In this document: positions 42,844-51,498 of the stretch, in pieces | Layout of the letters: each line of letters starts with the position of its first letter | How positions within the stretch are numbered: position 1 is the stretch's first letter | Origin: Candidatus Gastranaerophilales bacterium HUM_1 | GTDB taxonomy: Bacteria > Cyanobacteriota > Vampirovibrionia > Gastranaerophilales > Gastranaerophilaceae | Assembly (NCBI GenBank): GCA_002103105.1 | Contig: DAAY01000003.1 | Span: 310,001-374,000, forward strand | Reading direction: 5' to 3' | Length of the DNA stretch: 64,000 bases | Program-made: the position numbers and the translations under genes | The notes under the pieces: generated by a model | The model's input: only the letters and a program-made list of their open reading frames with translations | The model's database searches: none | What the model was told of the DNA's origin: nothing

Positions 42844-42937
42844 AAGTTCCTTTCTGACAATTCCAATATCTCTTTTGACTAAAATATTTAAAACGAAATA
42901 ACAACTTATTATATCATATTATTTCAAAATCCGTCAA

Positions 42938-43150
42938 CTAAGAATTTTTTCTCACAAATTTTAAATCATAACCGAGTATATCTGCAATTAAAATCATTTC
43001 TCTATGGGTGATAGTTTCATTGCGGAGTTTGTTTGACAAATTTTGCATTGAGTATGGCTTGTTTAGTCTTTTCGATAATGCTTCTGCAAGTTCTGTCAAA
43101 TTTACATTGACATCCAATAATATTTTTTTTAAATCATTCATTATTGACAT
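42938..43150 (-). CDS. Small HTH-like regulator, divergent from pseudopilin 2
   Basis: It has 70 residues from ATG 43150 (GGAG 8 bases upstream). LTELAEALSKRLNKPYSMQN and LSNKLRNETITHREMILI form a Cro/C1-like HTH, matching the regulator at 35529-35774 in its C-terminal half. The ribosome-binding site overlaps one arm of an inverted repeat (TCCATTTAT at 43159), which suggests autorepression. Confidence 0.75.
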   Translation of the reverse strand: MSIMNDLKKILLDVNVNLTELAEALSKRLNKPYSMQNLSNKLRNETITHREMILIADILGYDLKFVRKNS

Positions 43151-43158
43151 TGTTTAAC

Positions 43159-43250
43159 TCCATTTATCCATTTAAAATTATATAAATTCATTGATAATTT
43201 AACGAATAAATGGAATATATCGTTGACTTATAAATAAAATAATGTAATAA
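43159..43250 (+). promoter_or_regulatory. Promoter and operator candidate of pseudopilin 2
   Basis: TTGACT (43223-43228), 16-bp spacer, TAATAA (43245-43250). The inverted repeat TCCATTTAT (43159-43167) / ATAAATGGA (43206-43214) spans the divergent region. The GAATAAA core of its right half also occurs in the operator candidate of pseudopilin 1. Confidence 0.55.
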
Positions 43251-43279
43251 TAAATACATTCATTTAATGAGGTAACATT

Positions 43280-44011
43280 TTGAAAAAATTATTTAAGGGT
43301 TTCACTTTAGCGGAAGTATTGATTACTTTGGGTATTATTGGTGTCGTTGCAGCAATGACTATTCCGACATTGATGGCAAATTTGAGAGCTGAAAAATTAA
43401 AATCACAATTTGAAAAGACATATGCAGATTTGAATGTAGCTTCACGAGCTTTCTATGCTGATAATGATATCTCATTTAGAGATTATCAAGATTCTATCTA
43501 TACTGGTTCTCAGTATAGTGGAACATCGTTAAAATATTTTATGTCATATTTTAAAGGTGTTCAATCACAAGGATATTCCACATCTTTTGAAAATAGGAGA
43601 GGGTTAAAGAATTTGAACTTAAATGGGCAAGAAATAACTCAATGGCCGTGTGACCAATCTGATATGGAGATGGATATTTCTGGAAGATTGTTCTCAATGG
43701 ATGATAATGCGGCTCGTTATAATTTTCCAACTGGTCCAAAAATCTGTGTAGATATAAATGGTGTTGATAGACCCAATAAATGGGGTGTTGATAGATTTGT
43801 TTTTGTTTTTACTGATACGGCGGCTGTTGTTCCATATACGGGAATATCTTGGAATGGTCTGACGTTTCAAGAAAAGGATGAAAAAATAATTGCCCAATAT
43901 TGTAGTACTTCGACTATAACGCCTGTTCATTCTTGTGCGTATTTTGCTCATAAAAATATTAGTCCGACGGGTAAAGGTAATTATTGGCGTGATTTCTTAA
44001 AAGGGAAATAG
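43280..44011 (+). CDS. Type II/IV pseudopilin-like protein 2
   Basis: The 243 residues use a TTG start (43280-43282) after a TGAGG ribosome-binding site. The prepilin leader MKKLFKG precedes FTLAEVLITLGIIGVVAAMT, with +5 Glu and a hydrophobic helix. The globular part has AARYNFPTGPKICVDINGVD, GVDRFVFVFTD and a near-C-terminal CAYF. Same leader as pseudopilin 1, different globular domain, and the same divergent HTH-like partner. The export machinery is not in the window. Confidence 0.85.
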   Translation: MKKLFKGFTLAEVLITLGIIGVVAAMTIPTLMANLRAEKLKSQFEKTYADLNVASRAFYADNDISFRDYQDSIYTGSQYSGTSLKYFMSYFKGVQSQGYSTSFENRRGLKNLNLNGQEITQWPCDQSDMEMDISGRLFSMDDNAARYNFPTGPKICVDINGVDRPNKWGVDRFVFVFTDTAAVVPYTGISWNGLTFQEKDEKIIAQYCSTSTITPVHSCAYFAHKNISPTGKGNYWRDFLKGK

Positions 44012-44038
44012 TTTTTTTAGTCTATAAGTTGGTTATGT

Positions 44039-44066
44039 GTCGGCGTGGCAACGCCGACCTACTTTT
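44039..44066. repeat. Palindromic repeat, copy inverted at 47713-47740
   Basis: GTCGGCGT (44039-44046), loop GGCA, ACGCCGAC (44051-44058), then CTACTTTT. The reverse complement occurs at 47713-47740 with one difference in 28 bases. Confidence 0.75.
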
Positions 44067-44159
44067 GGGGGCAATAAGGGAATAGGGAATATAGAAATTA
44101 AGTTCATTATAGTTGCGTCATTCTGAGGGATTTGCAATTGGGATAATAAAATAAATTAC

Positions 44160-44245
44160 AAATTTCCCCGAAGAATCTCAAACTTTACCAACAGTAAGAG
44201 ATACTGCTCAGTATGACGTTGTAATTTGCTATCCTCTCCAAGAGA
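44160..44245. repeat. Dispersed repeat remnants beside tRNA-Gln
   Basis: GAGATACTGCTCAGTATGAC (44198-44217) shares CTCAGTATGACG with 35361-35372. CCTCTCCAAGAGA (44233-44245) recalls the CCTCTCC segments at 35294 and 47588. They lie between pseudopilin 2 and tRNA-Gln; no gene is present in 44012-44306. Confidence 0.55.
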
Positions 44246-44306
44246 AATGGTAGAAAGTGAAAATCTTTTTGGAAGATATGGATGTGGAAATTTAGAAAGC
44301 AAAAAA

Positions 44307-44377
44307 CTCCCAGAGATGGATTCGAACCATCGTTAAAAGAGCCAGAATCTTTCGTCCTGCCACTAGACGATCTGGGA
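44307..44377 (-). tRNA. tRNA-Gln (anticodon CTG)
   Basis: The acceptor TCCCAGA/TCTGGGA begins with T1-A72 and has discriminator G73, both glutamine features. The anticodon loop TTCTGGC gives CTG. D-arm TCGTCTAGTGGCAGGACGA and T-arm GGTTCGAATCC are present. CCA is not encoded. Confidence 0.92.
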
Positions 44378-44465
44378 ATAATAAAATTGTTCAAGTAGAT
44401 TTTAGCATTAGAAAATTTATTTACAATAGCTTTTGTGTGGCAATTATTTTTTTTTACTATATTGA

Positions 44466-44573
44466 CCTCCATCACAGGAAGATGACTTTTTATTGAATAA
44501 AGGTTCTAGATTTCTTGTAACAGGGTTAGATAAAGAAAACGGATTTATAAATGTTAAATATCTCGGTGGATAA
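44466..44573 (+). pseudogene. Fragment resembling the C-terminus of an ADP-ribosyltransferase
   Basis: An open stretch without a start reads SQEDDFLLNKGSRFLVTGLD then KENGFINVKYLGG and stop. The order acidic pair, F-L-L, N-K-G-S-R-F, V-T-G is like the final strands of ADP-ribosyltransferases (LLPRGSRFKVTG). A stop codon lies directly upstream. It sits between two tRNA genes. The remainder of 44378-44649 shows no gene. Confidence 0.35.
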
Positions 44574-44613
44574 TGTTATAAATTAAAAAGAGGCATTTGT
44601 GGTGTGGAAATTA

Positions 44614-44650
44614 GATAAAATAAAGGAGATGTCATTGACATCTCCTTTAT
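44614..44650 (-). terminator. Terminator of tRNA-Asn
   Basis: A 13-bp perfect stem (AAAGGAGATGTCA with TGACATCTCCTTT, about 44622-44649), followed on the minus strand by a T-rich run. It begins directly after the encoded CCA of tRNA-Asn. Confidence 0.85.
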
Positions 44651-44724
44651 GGCTCCCCAGGCTGGACTCGAACCAGCAACCCTTCGATTAACAGTCGAAT
44701 GCTCCGCCATTGAGCTACTGAGGA
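44650..44724 (-). tRNA. tRNA-Asn (anticodon GTT)
   Basis: The acceptor TCCTCAG pairs with CTGGGGA (one G-U), discriminator G73, and CCA is encoded (44650-44652). The anticodon loop CTGTTAA gives GTT. D-arm AGCTCAATGGCGGAGC and T-arm GCTGGTTCGAGTCCAGC are present. Confidence 0.96.
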
Positions 44725-44858
44725 TTATGTCATTAGTGTATAACAAAAAAAAATTATTGTAAAGCCCTTTTTATAGATTTTTTTTGGAGAATTGAGATTT
44801 TTGTTTTATATGTTAATATGTCTTGTGATTAGGTGATATTTTGAAGGGAGTGATATGT

Positions 44859-45605
44859 ATGTCTAATCCTGTATTACAAGAAAGAGTTTTGAATTCATCT
44901 TCATTTAATTCTTTAGAAAATGATTCTTCCATGACAATAAATGGTACTATTATCAAAACTTGTTTGCTTAGTATATTGTTAATTCTAACTTTTGCTTATA
45001 CTTGGTATCTTCAATTGGCAGGTTTTGCTGATAAAGTTGCAATCTTGAGAACTGTCGGAACTTTTGGAGGTCTTGGATTGGCTCTATTTATTTGTTTTGG
45101 TCCTAAAAATAAATTTTTAGCTGTGACAACTTCGTTATATGCGATGTGCGAAGGTTTGTTTTTGGGTAGTTATTCTGCGTTGTTAAATCAACTTTTCCCT
45201 GGAATTGTTGTTCAAGCTGCGATGGGAACAATTTTTGCTTTGTTTAGCATGCTTTTCTTATATCAATCAAAGATTGTGAGATGTACTGACAAGTTTAGAA
45301 GGGTTATATCTAGTGCTGTTTTTGCTATTTTTATAACCTATTTGTTGCAATTTGTGCTTTCATTTTTCCATGTTCCAACTTTTGGAATATTTTCAAACTC
45401 AATAGTTGGAATAGCGTTCAGTGGTGTAGTTGTAATTGTGGCATCTTTCAGCTTGATTACCGATTTTGACATGATAGAAAATTTGTCTGGTAGAGTTGAT
45501 AAATGGTTCGAGTGGTATGGCGGATTTGCTCTATTGGTTACTATCGTTTGGTTGTATATTGAAATCCTTCAACTTTTAGCTAAAATCCAAAGTAGAAATA
45601 ATTAG
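44859..45605 (+). CDS. BAX inhibitor-1/YccA-family membrane protein
   Basis: It has 248 residues from ATG 44859 (GAAGGGAG upstream; an in-frame TTG at 44841 is less likely). About seven membrane helices, including IIKTCLLSILLILTFAYTWY, MCEGLFLGSYSALLNQL and VTIVWLYIEILQLLAKI. MCEGLFLGS and SLITDFDMIENL match the BI-1/YbhL family, whose members conduct Ca2+ or influence membrane stress responses. Function in bacteria is poorly known. It has its own terminator. Confidence 0.88.
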   Translation: MSNPVLQERVLNSSSFNSLENDSSMTINGTIIKTCLLSILLILTFAYTWYLQLAGFADKVAILRTVGTFGGLGLALFICFGPKNKFLAVTTSLYAMCEGLFLGSYSALLNQLFPGIVVQAAMGTIFALFSMLFLYQSKIVRCTDKFRRVISSAVFAIFITYLLQFVLSFFHVPTFGIFSNSIVGIAFSGVVVIVASFSLITDFDMIENLSGRVDKWFEWYGGFALLVTIVWLYIEILQLLAKIQSRNN

Positions 45606-45624
45606 ATATAAGTTTTTGATTTAT

Positions 45625-45668
45625 TAAAGGGCGGGATTTTATTAATATAAAATCCCGCCCTTTATAAT
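45625..45668 (+). terminator. Terminator after the BI-1 family gene
   Basis: An 18-bp perfect stem (45625-45642 with 45647-45664), core GGGCGGGATTTTAT / ATAAAATCCCGCCC, loop TAAT, 19 bases after the stop. Confidence 0.92.
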
Positions 45669-45841
45669 TAATAAATGTAGAATGGTTGGATATTAAACTA
45701 TATGATTTAGATGGCAATTTGTTATAGTGATAAATTTTCTCCACTTATCTAGTACAAATAGATGAGATTTTGCTCCATGTATTAAAGATAATTTTTTCTC
45801 GTCCGACGGAACATGCATACCTAGTATATTGGAGCTTCAAA

Positions 45842-47509
45842 ATGTCTGAACAAGTTTTAATGCCAATGATTGGCACAAACAATAGAGAAAATAAGGAAAG
45901 AGCACAGAATTCATTAGAAAAAGCAAGAATTGCCCACGAAAAATATCTAATGGGACAAAGAAATAACGACTTGCAAGAAGCTATTGAACACTATGTCGAT
46001 GCGGTCAAATATGACCCGACTATTCCTGAAACATACTATCGTCTTGCTACCCTTATGTGGGAACAAGGTCAGATTAGTGTTGATACTGCTATTGAACAAT
46101 GTCAGACTGCTATTTCTCTTTCTCCGAGAAATAGAGATGCTCACCTTTATACAGGTTATTTTATGCAGTTGGCTCAAGATTATCAATCTGCGGAAAAAGA
46201 GTTTAAATCTGCAATTCGCATGAATCCTTTGACTTCTGGTCGTCCAAGAATGATTTTATCTCAATCCATTTTGAATAAAATTAATACTCAAGATGGCTCA
46301 TTTAAGGATTATGTTGGATTTTTATATTATTTCTTGACTGGTAGTGTAATGCTGGCATGGGATAGACCGACTATGAAAATGTTTTATAAAAACATGTCGA
46401 ATGATGTTTCTATCTTTTCATATAACACGGTTGGGAAATTTTTAGAAAAGTTTAAAATGTATGATTCTGCTGAAAAAGTTTATAACGATGCGGTTTCAAA
46501 AACAACAAAGAGTGAGTATTTTTACAACAAGATGGGTGATTTAGCCCTTCGCAACAAAAATGTTGATAAAACTCTTGAATGTTATCGAAAAGTTTTGGAA
46601 GCAAATCCTCTTAATCGTTCTGTACTTGTAAAATTAGCGACAATTTTGCAAACTTATTATCCAGAAAATACAGAAGAGGCTATTGATTGTTATGAAAAAT
46701 TATTAGAATTTGATGTGGATACGGCTCAAATTTATTATGAATTAGGACATTTGTACATGTCAAAAGAAGATAAGTTGAATTCTGTGAGTGCATTCAAACT
46801 TGCGGTTGATCGTGATCCAGAAAATCCGTTTTTCAACAATTCATTGGGTTATGCTTATGCTAAGGCTGAATTGTATGATGATGCAATTGAACATTATCAG
46901 AAGGCGATTTCTTTAAATCCTGACCCTGAGTGGACTTCAATTGTTTGCCAAGCATTGGGTTCTATTTATGCAGAAAATAAGGGTAATGTTGAAGCTGCTG
47001 TTTCAACTTATCAAGCTGGTATAATTCTTGATCCTAAAAATTATGATTTGTATATTGCGTTAGGTGATATTTACATGGCTGATTATGATTTGGATCAAGC
47101 AATTCGTTCATATTGTGATGCAATTACTCTAAATCCAGATGATGCAAGGGCTTATTCAAAGGTCGGAATTGCTCTTTGGGAAAAAGATTATCTTGAAGAA
47201 GCTTTAGTTGCATATCATAAGGCTGTTGAGTTAAGTCCTGAAAATGAATATGCTCAGAATAACTTAGGTATTCTTTATTTAGATGGGCTGGCGGATGCAG
47301 AAGAAGCTTTGGAATATTTTGAAGAAGCAATTGCTCTAAATCCAAATTATACATTGGCGTATTTCAATGCTGGTCGTGCAAGTCAAGAAATGGGCTTTAC
47401 GAATGATGCTGCGAATTATTATCAAATGGCGATAGATTTGAATAGATTAACAAACGAACTTGATGAAGAAGACATCCAACAAAGACTTCATAGCTTGTTC
47501 GAAATCTAA
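45842..47509 (+). CDS. Large TPR-repeat protein
   Basis: It has 555 residues from ATG 45842 (GGAG 8 bases upstream); an open frame reaching back to 45770 lacks a ribosome-binding site. Roughly ten tetratricopeptide repeats, e.g. AIEHYVDAVKYDPTIPETYY, AKAELYDDAIEHYQKAISLN and AIRSYCDAITLNPDDARAYS. No signal peptide or membrane helix, so probably a cytoplasmic interaction scaffold. A short acidic tail ends ELDEEDIQQRLHSLFEI. The function cannot be read from the repeats alone. Confidence 0.9.
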   Translation: MSEQVLMPMIGTNNRENKERAQNSLEKARIAHEKYLMGQRNNDLQEAIEHYVDAVKYDPTIPETYYRLATLMWEQGQISVDTAIEQCQTAISLSPRNRDAHLYTGYFMQLAQDYQSAEKEFKSAIRMNPLTSGRPRMILSQSILNKINTQDGSFKDYVGFLYYFLTGSVMLAWDRPTMKMFYKNMSNDVSIFSYNTVGKFLEKFKMYDSAEKVYNDAVSKTTKSEYFYNKMGDLALRNKNVDKTLECYRKVLEANPLNRSVLVKLATILQTYYPENTEEAIDCYEKLLEFDVDTAQIYYELGHLYMSKEDKLNSVSAFKLAVDRDPENPFFNNSLGYAYAKAELYDDAIEHYQKAISLNPDPEWTSIVCQALGSIYAENKGNVEAAVSTYQAGIILDPKNYDLYIALGDIYMADYDLDQAIRSYCDAITLNPDDARAYSKVGIALWEKDYLEEALVAYHKAVELSPENEYAQNNLGILYLDGLADAEEALEYFEEAIALNPNYTLAYFNAGRASQEMGFTNDAANYYQMAIDLNRLTNELDEEDIQQRLHSLFEI

Positions 47510-47539
47510 GGATATATTATACATTATATTGAAGAGGTA

Positions 47540-47572
47540 ATGGTGTTTGGTAATCCCGAACACCTTTTTTTT
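47540..47572 (+). terminator. Terminator after the TPR gene
   Basis: GGTGTTTGG (47542-47550) pairs, with one wobble, with CCCGAACACC (47555-47564), then eight T. Confidence 0.8.
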
Positions 47573-47587
47573 ATTGTTTAGTTGTTT

Positions 47588-47740
47588 CCCTCTCCAATGG
47601 GAGAGGGAGTTAGGGAGAGGGTCAGATTGAAAAAAAATGAAGAACCCTCTCTTGAAATTGTATCTTTTCGCCAACGACTCAAAGACAATTTCACTCTCTC
47701 CCTCGGAGAGAGAAAAGTAGGTCGGCGTTGCTACGCCGAC
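47588..47740. repeat. Dispersed repeat cluster
   Basis: CCCTCTCC/GGGAGAGGG with a following GTTAGGGAGAGGG (47588-47621), a second CTCTCCCTCGGAGAG segment near 47696-47710, and AAAAGTAGGTCGGCGTTGCT with ACGCCGAC (47713-47740), an inverted copy of 44039-44066. No gene is seen in 47510-47789. Confidence 0.7.
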
Positions 47741-47789
47741 AATCAAACAATTAGCTGGATTGCTTCTTGAATTTACTGCCTTGGGGTTG

Positions 47790-48524
47790 TTACCATTCTT
47801 TAATACTACATTTAGGGATAATTAAATCTTCGCAAAGAATTATGTAAATTTCTTCGCCCTGTCTGGCATGATACTTCAATCCTGGGGTGACAAGTCCAGT
47901 AACGAGTCCAATAAAACATCCGATTGCCACACCTGTTCCCGCTCCAATTGCTATTTTGTGTGGTTTGGGGATAAAAGCAAGCCCAACGCCAGTTCCTGTT
48001 CCGATGGCTCCAATTCCTACTGTTGATGCTGCAAGTTTTCCTGCTGTCATCCAACCATTTTCAACGAGTGAAAAATCTTTGCTGAATGGTTTTGCCTTAA
48101 CTTCAAATTCTGTATTATCTGGGAGTATAAGTTTGTCTATATTTATATAAACTCTTGCATTTTTGTTCAATTTCTTTTGAGGAGTTATTCCTCTAATATA
48201 ACCAGAAAATTTTGTTCCCATTGGAATAATTAATGTTCCGCATGATGACAGAATATCTTTCGGTACGTAAAAATATACCCTATCTCCTTCTTTGGAACAC
48301 TCAGAAAGAAATTTACATTCAAAGGCGACTTTAATTACATTTCCTTTTGATAAAATGTAATAATTCTCTGTTGTATTTATACAATTATTGGGAGCTTTTG
48401 AGTGAGTCTTGGCTAACGATTCTGTTGTTTTTATACATTCGCATTGTACATTAGAAGCCAAAACGCTAATTGGGGTAAGGCTGAGAATTCCGAAACTTAA
48501 AAAGAAAGACAACAATTTTTTCAT
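47790..48524 (-). CDS. Secreted protein with a glycine-zipper segment
   Basis: Not recognised. The 244 residues have a signal peptide (MKKLLSFFLSFGILSLTPIS, cleavage near VLA-S). Six cysteines lie in the first 95 residues (CEC, C48, CKFLSEC, C95). A beta-rich middle reads GTLIIPMGTKFSGYIRGITP, followed by a glycine-rich hydrophobic stretch (AASTVGIGAIGTGTGVGLAF, GAGTGVAIGCFIGLVTGLV). The pattern of a beta domain with P-x-G-T-x-x-x-G is reminiscent of VirB10/TrbI-type C-termini, but without supporting conjugation genes this is only a resemblance. Probably in the envelope. Confidence 0.75.
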   Translation of the reverse strand: MKKLLSFFLSFGILSLTPISVLASNVQCECIKTTESLAKTHSKAPNNCINTTENYYILSKGNVIKVAFECKFLSECSKEGDRVYFYVPKDILSSCGTLIIPMGTKFSGYIRGITPQKKLNKNARVYINIDKLILPDNTEFEVKAKPFSKDFSLVENGWMTAGKLAASTVGIGAIGTGTGVGLAFIPKPHKIAIGAGTGVAIGCFIGLVTGLVTPGLKYHARQGEEIYIILCEDLIIPKCSIKEW

Positions 48525-48600
48525 ACATCAACTATAAATTAAAAGTTTTGAAAATATATTGCCAAAACGTCTTAGTCAAGGTTTCGGAATATTATATTTT

Positions 48601-48924
48601 TTAACCTCGGTATGGATGTAAGATTTTTGGATTGTTTTTATCTCTTATATAAATAGGTTTTCTATGTCTTGGGTTTGGTTGTACATATCTTATTCTTTTT
48701 TTTACTTGGGGTGGATTTTGCTCAGAAGTTTCTCCTATTTCTCCAGATTCTACTTTCTCAACATAAGTATATGCTGCATCAACTCTTTTTTGTGGAGCAG
48801 ATTTAACCTTGTGAAATTCTTTCATATAAGCTCTTTGATATTTGTCAAATGGCACGAGTGCGACTAATCCCATTCCCGTAAAAATGAGGAGAAAAATCCA
48901 AGCTTTTTTTAATATACTGTCCAT
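48601..48924 (-). CDS. Small single-pass membrane protein
   Basis: Not recognised. The 107 residues have one N-terminal membrane helix (AWIFLLIFTGMGLVALVPF, about 8-26) and a basic, Pro/Arg-rich soluble tail ending HPYRG. No Shine-Dalgarno is clear. It lies divergently from hppA and downstream of nothing obvious on its strand. Confidence rests on length and the membrane helix. Confidence 0.6.
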   Translation of the reverse strand: MDSILKKAWIFLLIFTGMGLVALVPFDKYQRAYMKEFHKVKSAPQKRVDAAYTYVEKVESGEIGETSEQNPPQVKKRIRYVQPNPRHRKPIYIRDKNNPKILHPYRG

Positions 48925-48978
48925 ATTTGAATGATAACAAATTAGATAAAAGAAGTAAATAAATAAGACAATATATTC

Positions 48979-49007
48979 TTGCTATTATATTGAATGTTTG
49001 GTAGAAT
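48979..49007 (+). promoter_or_regulatory. Promoter of hppA
   Basis: TTGCTA (48979-48984), 17-bp spacer, TAGAAT (49002-49007), about 60 bases before the ATG. Confidence 0.6.
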
Positions 49008-49066
49008 TTTAATATCAATGTAAAAGAGAAAGTAAGTGAACAATCTTTTGAAAAGGAGAAGAGACT

Positions 49067-51481
49067 ATGATTAAAAAGTTTACTTCACTAATGGCACTAT
49101 TATTTATGATGGCTGTTGGTGTTTCGCCTGCTTTAGCAAGCGAAGCCGATTTGGTTGTTCCAAGTATTAAAACAATCAATCCTCATAGCTATATGCTATT
49201 GTTGGTTGGTCTTGGAATTTCTGTTATCGGTTTGGTTTTCGGGCTTGTTGAGTTCTTGAAAATCAGAAAATTAGATGTCCACAAAGCGATGGACAGTGTT
49301 GGGAATACTATTTTTGAAACTTGTAAAACTTATCTTGTTCAACAAGGTAAATTTTTATTCGTATTAGAAGTATTGATTGGTTTATGTATTGCATTTTACT
49401 TTGGTTTCCTACAAAAAATGGGTATTGCTGGAGTATTGACAATCTTAGCTTGGTCAGTAATTGGTATTTTAGGCTCATATGCAGTAGCTTGGTTCGGTAT
49501 CAGAATGAATACTTTAGCTAACTCAAGAACTGCTTTCGCTTCTTTAAAAGGAAATCCATTAAATATTTTGAATATTCCTTTGAAAGCTGGTATGAGTATT
49601 GGTGTTTTATTAGTATCAGTTGAACTTATTATGATGCTTTTAATCCTTTTATTCATCCCTGGAAATATTGCTGGTGCTTGTTTCATCGGTTTTGCTATCG
49701 GTGAATCTTTGGGTGCTTCTGCTCTTCGTGTTGCTGGTGGTATTTTTACAAAAATTGCTGATATTGGTTCTGACTTGATGAAAATTCAATTCGGTATCAA
49801 AGAAGATGACCCTAGAAACCCTGGTGTAATTGCCGATTGTACTGGTGATAACGCTGGCGACTCTATTGGACCAACAGCTGATGGTTTTGAAACATATGGT
49901 GTAACTGGTGTTGCGTTAGTAAGTTTCATTTTATTAGCAGTTTTGGGTCAAGAAAATCAAGTTCAATTGTTGGCTTGGATTTTCGTTATGAGATTCTTAA
50001 TGATTGTAACTTCAGTTGTTGCATATTGGTTGAATGGTCTATTTGATAAATGCTATGCTAAAAAAGCAGAAAAATTCGATTTTGAAGTTCCTTTAACAAG
50101 ACTTGTTTGGATTACTTCAATTCTTTCTATTTGTATGACTTTTGGTGTAAGCCACTGGTTATTATCTTCAATGGGTAACCACATTTGGTTAGTATTATCT
50201 TGTATTATTTCTTGCGGTACTTTGGGTGCAGCTCTTATTCCAGAATTTACTAAGATATTTACTTCTCCAAAAGCAAAACACACAGAAGAAGTTGTTACTG
50301 CTTCTAGAGAAGGTGGAGCTTCATTAACAATTCTTTCAGGTATCGTTTCTGGTAACTTCTCTGGTTTCTGGATTGGTATGGTAATTGTATTGTTGATGGC
50401 TTTAGCTTATGTTGCAAGTACTCACATTCCAGCTACATTGATGAGCTACTCATCAGTATTTGCATTTGGTCTTGTAGCATTTGGTTTCTTAGGAATGGGT
50501 CCTGTTACAATTGCTGTTGACTCTTATGGCCCTGTAACAGATAACGCTCAATCAGTTTATGAATTATCATTGATTGAAGAACTTCCTAACGTAAAAGAAG
50601 AAATCAAAGAACAATATGGATTCGATGCAGATTTTGAAAATGCTAAACAATACTTAGAAGAAAATGATGGTGCAGGTAACACATTTAAAGCAACTTCTAA
50701 ACCAGTTCTTATTGGTACAGCTGTTGTTGGTGCTACTACAATGATTTTCTCATTGATTTTAGTTATTCAAAATACATTGGGTATTGAACCAGAAAAGATT
50801 TTGAACTTGTTAAACCCTTACACATTGTTAGGTTTATTAACTGGTGGTGCAGTAATTTACTGGTTCAGTGGTGCTTCTATGCAAGCTGTTACAACTGGTG
50901 CATATCGTGCAGTTGAATACATTAAAGACAACATCAAATTAGGTGATGCAGATGAAAAGAGTGCAAATGTTGCAAATTCAAAAGAAGTTGTAAAAATCTG
51001 TACTCAATATGCTCAAAAAGGTATGGTTAATATCTTTATCGCATTGTTTACATTTGCATTAGCTTTAGCTTGCTTGTCAGCTCCTGGTTGCAAAACTCAA
51101 CTTGCAGTTTCATTCTTTGTAAGCTACTTGATTGCAATTGCAGTATTTGGTTTGTTCCAAGCTGTATTTATGGCAAACGCTGGCGGATGTTGGGATAACG
51201 CTAAGAAAATCGTAGAAGTTGATTTGAAAGAAAAGGGAACACCTCTTCACGAAGCAACAGTTGTTGGTGATACTGTTGGTGACCCATTCAAAGATACTTC
51301 ATCTGTTGCGATGAACCCAATCATCAAATTTACAACATTGTTTGGTTTGTTGGCAATGGAAATTGCTATCAATGAAAACTTCAGACATATTGCACCATAT
51401 GTTGGTGTTGTATTCTTGATTATCGCTTTAATCTTTGTAGTTCGTTCATTCTACGGAATGAGAATTCCTTCAAAGAAGTAA
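49067..51481 (+). CDS. hppA: Membrane-bound ion-translocating pyrophosphatase
   Basis: Couples PPi hydrolysis to H+ and/or Na+ export. The 804 residues contain about 15-16 membrane helices. The PPi-binding motif is a divergent version, EDDPRNPGVIADCTGDNAGD (about 250-270), followed by SIGPTADGFETYG. GNTFKA near residue 538 has Lys at the position that distinguishes K+-independent from K+-dependent forms. The second acidic motif GDTVGDPFKDTSSVAMNP is intact. An N-terminal signal-like segment and an insertion before GNTFKA are unusual. AAAGGAG precedes the ATG. It would use PPi from biosynthesis and complements ppdK. Ion specificity cannot be assigned here. Confidence 0.95.
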   Translation: MIKKFTSLMALLFMMAVGVSPALASEADLVVPSIKTINPHSYMLLLVGLGISVIGLVFGLVEFLKIRKLDVHKAMDSVGNTIFETCKTYLVQQGKFLFVLEVLIGLCIAFYFGFLQKMGIAGVLTILAWSVIGILGSYAVAWFGIRMNTLANSRTAFASLKGNPLNILNIPLKAGMSIGVLLVSVELIMMLLILLFIPGNIAGACFIGFAIGESLGASALRVAGGIFTKIADIGSDLMKIQFGIKEDDPRNPGVIADCTGDNAGDSIGPTADGFETYGVTGVALVSFILLAVLGQENQVQLLAWIFVMRFLMIVTSVVAYWLNGLFDKCYAKKAEKFDFEVPLTRLVWITSILSICMTFGVSHWLLSSMGNHIWLVLSCIISCGTLGAALIPEFTKIFTSPKAKHTEEVVTASREGGASLTILSGIVSGNFSGFWIGMVIVLLMALAYVASTHIPATLMSYSSVFAFGLVAFGFLGMGPVTIAVDSYGPVTDNAQSVYELSLIEELPNVKEEIKEQYGFDADFENAKQYLEENDGAGNTFKATSKPVLIGTAVVGATTMIFSLILVIQNTLGIEPEKILNLLNPYTLLGLLTGGAVIYWFSGASMQAVTTGAYRAVEYIKDNIKLGDADEKSANVANSKEVVKICTQYAQKGMVNIFIALFTFALALACLSAPGCKTQLAVSFFVSYLIAIAVFGLFQAVFMANAGGCWDNAKKIVEVDLKEKGTPLHEATVVGDTVGDPFKDTSSVAMNPIIKFTTLFGLLAMEIAINENFRHIAPYVGVVFLIIALIFVVRSFYGMRIPSKK

Positions 51482-51498
51482 GATGATAAAATCTTAAA

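Noticed and set aside
44185..44475. Minus-strand frame across tRNA-Gln
   Set aside because: It overlaps the whole tRNA and a repeat; no start signal.
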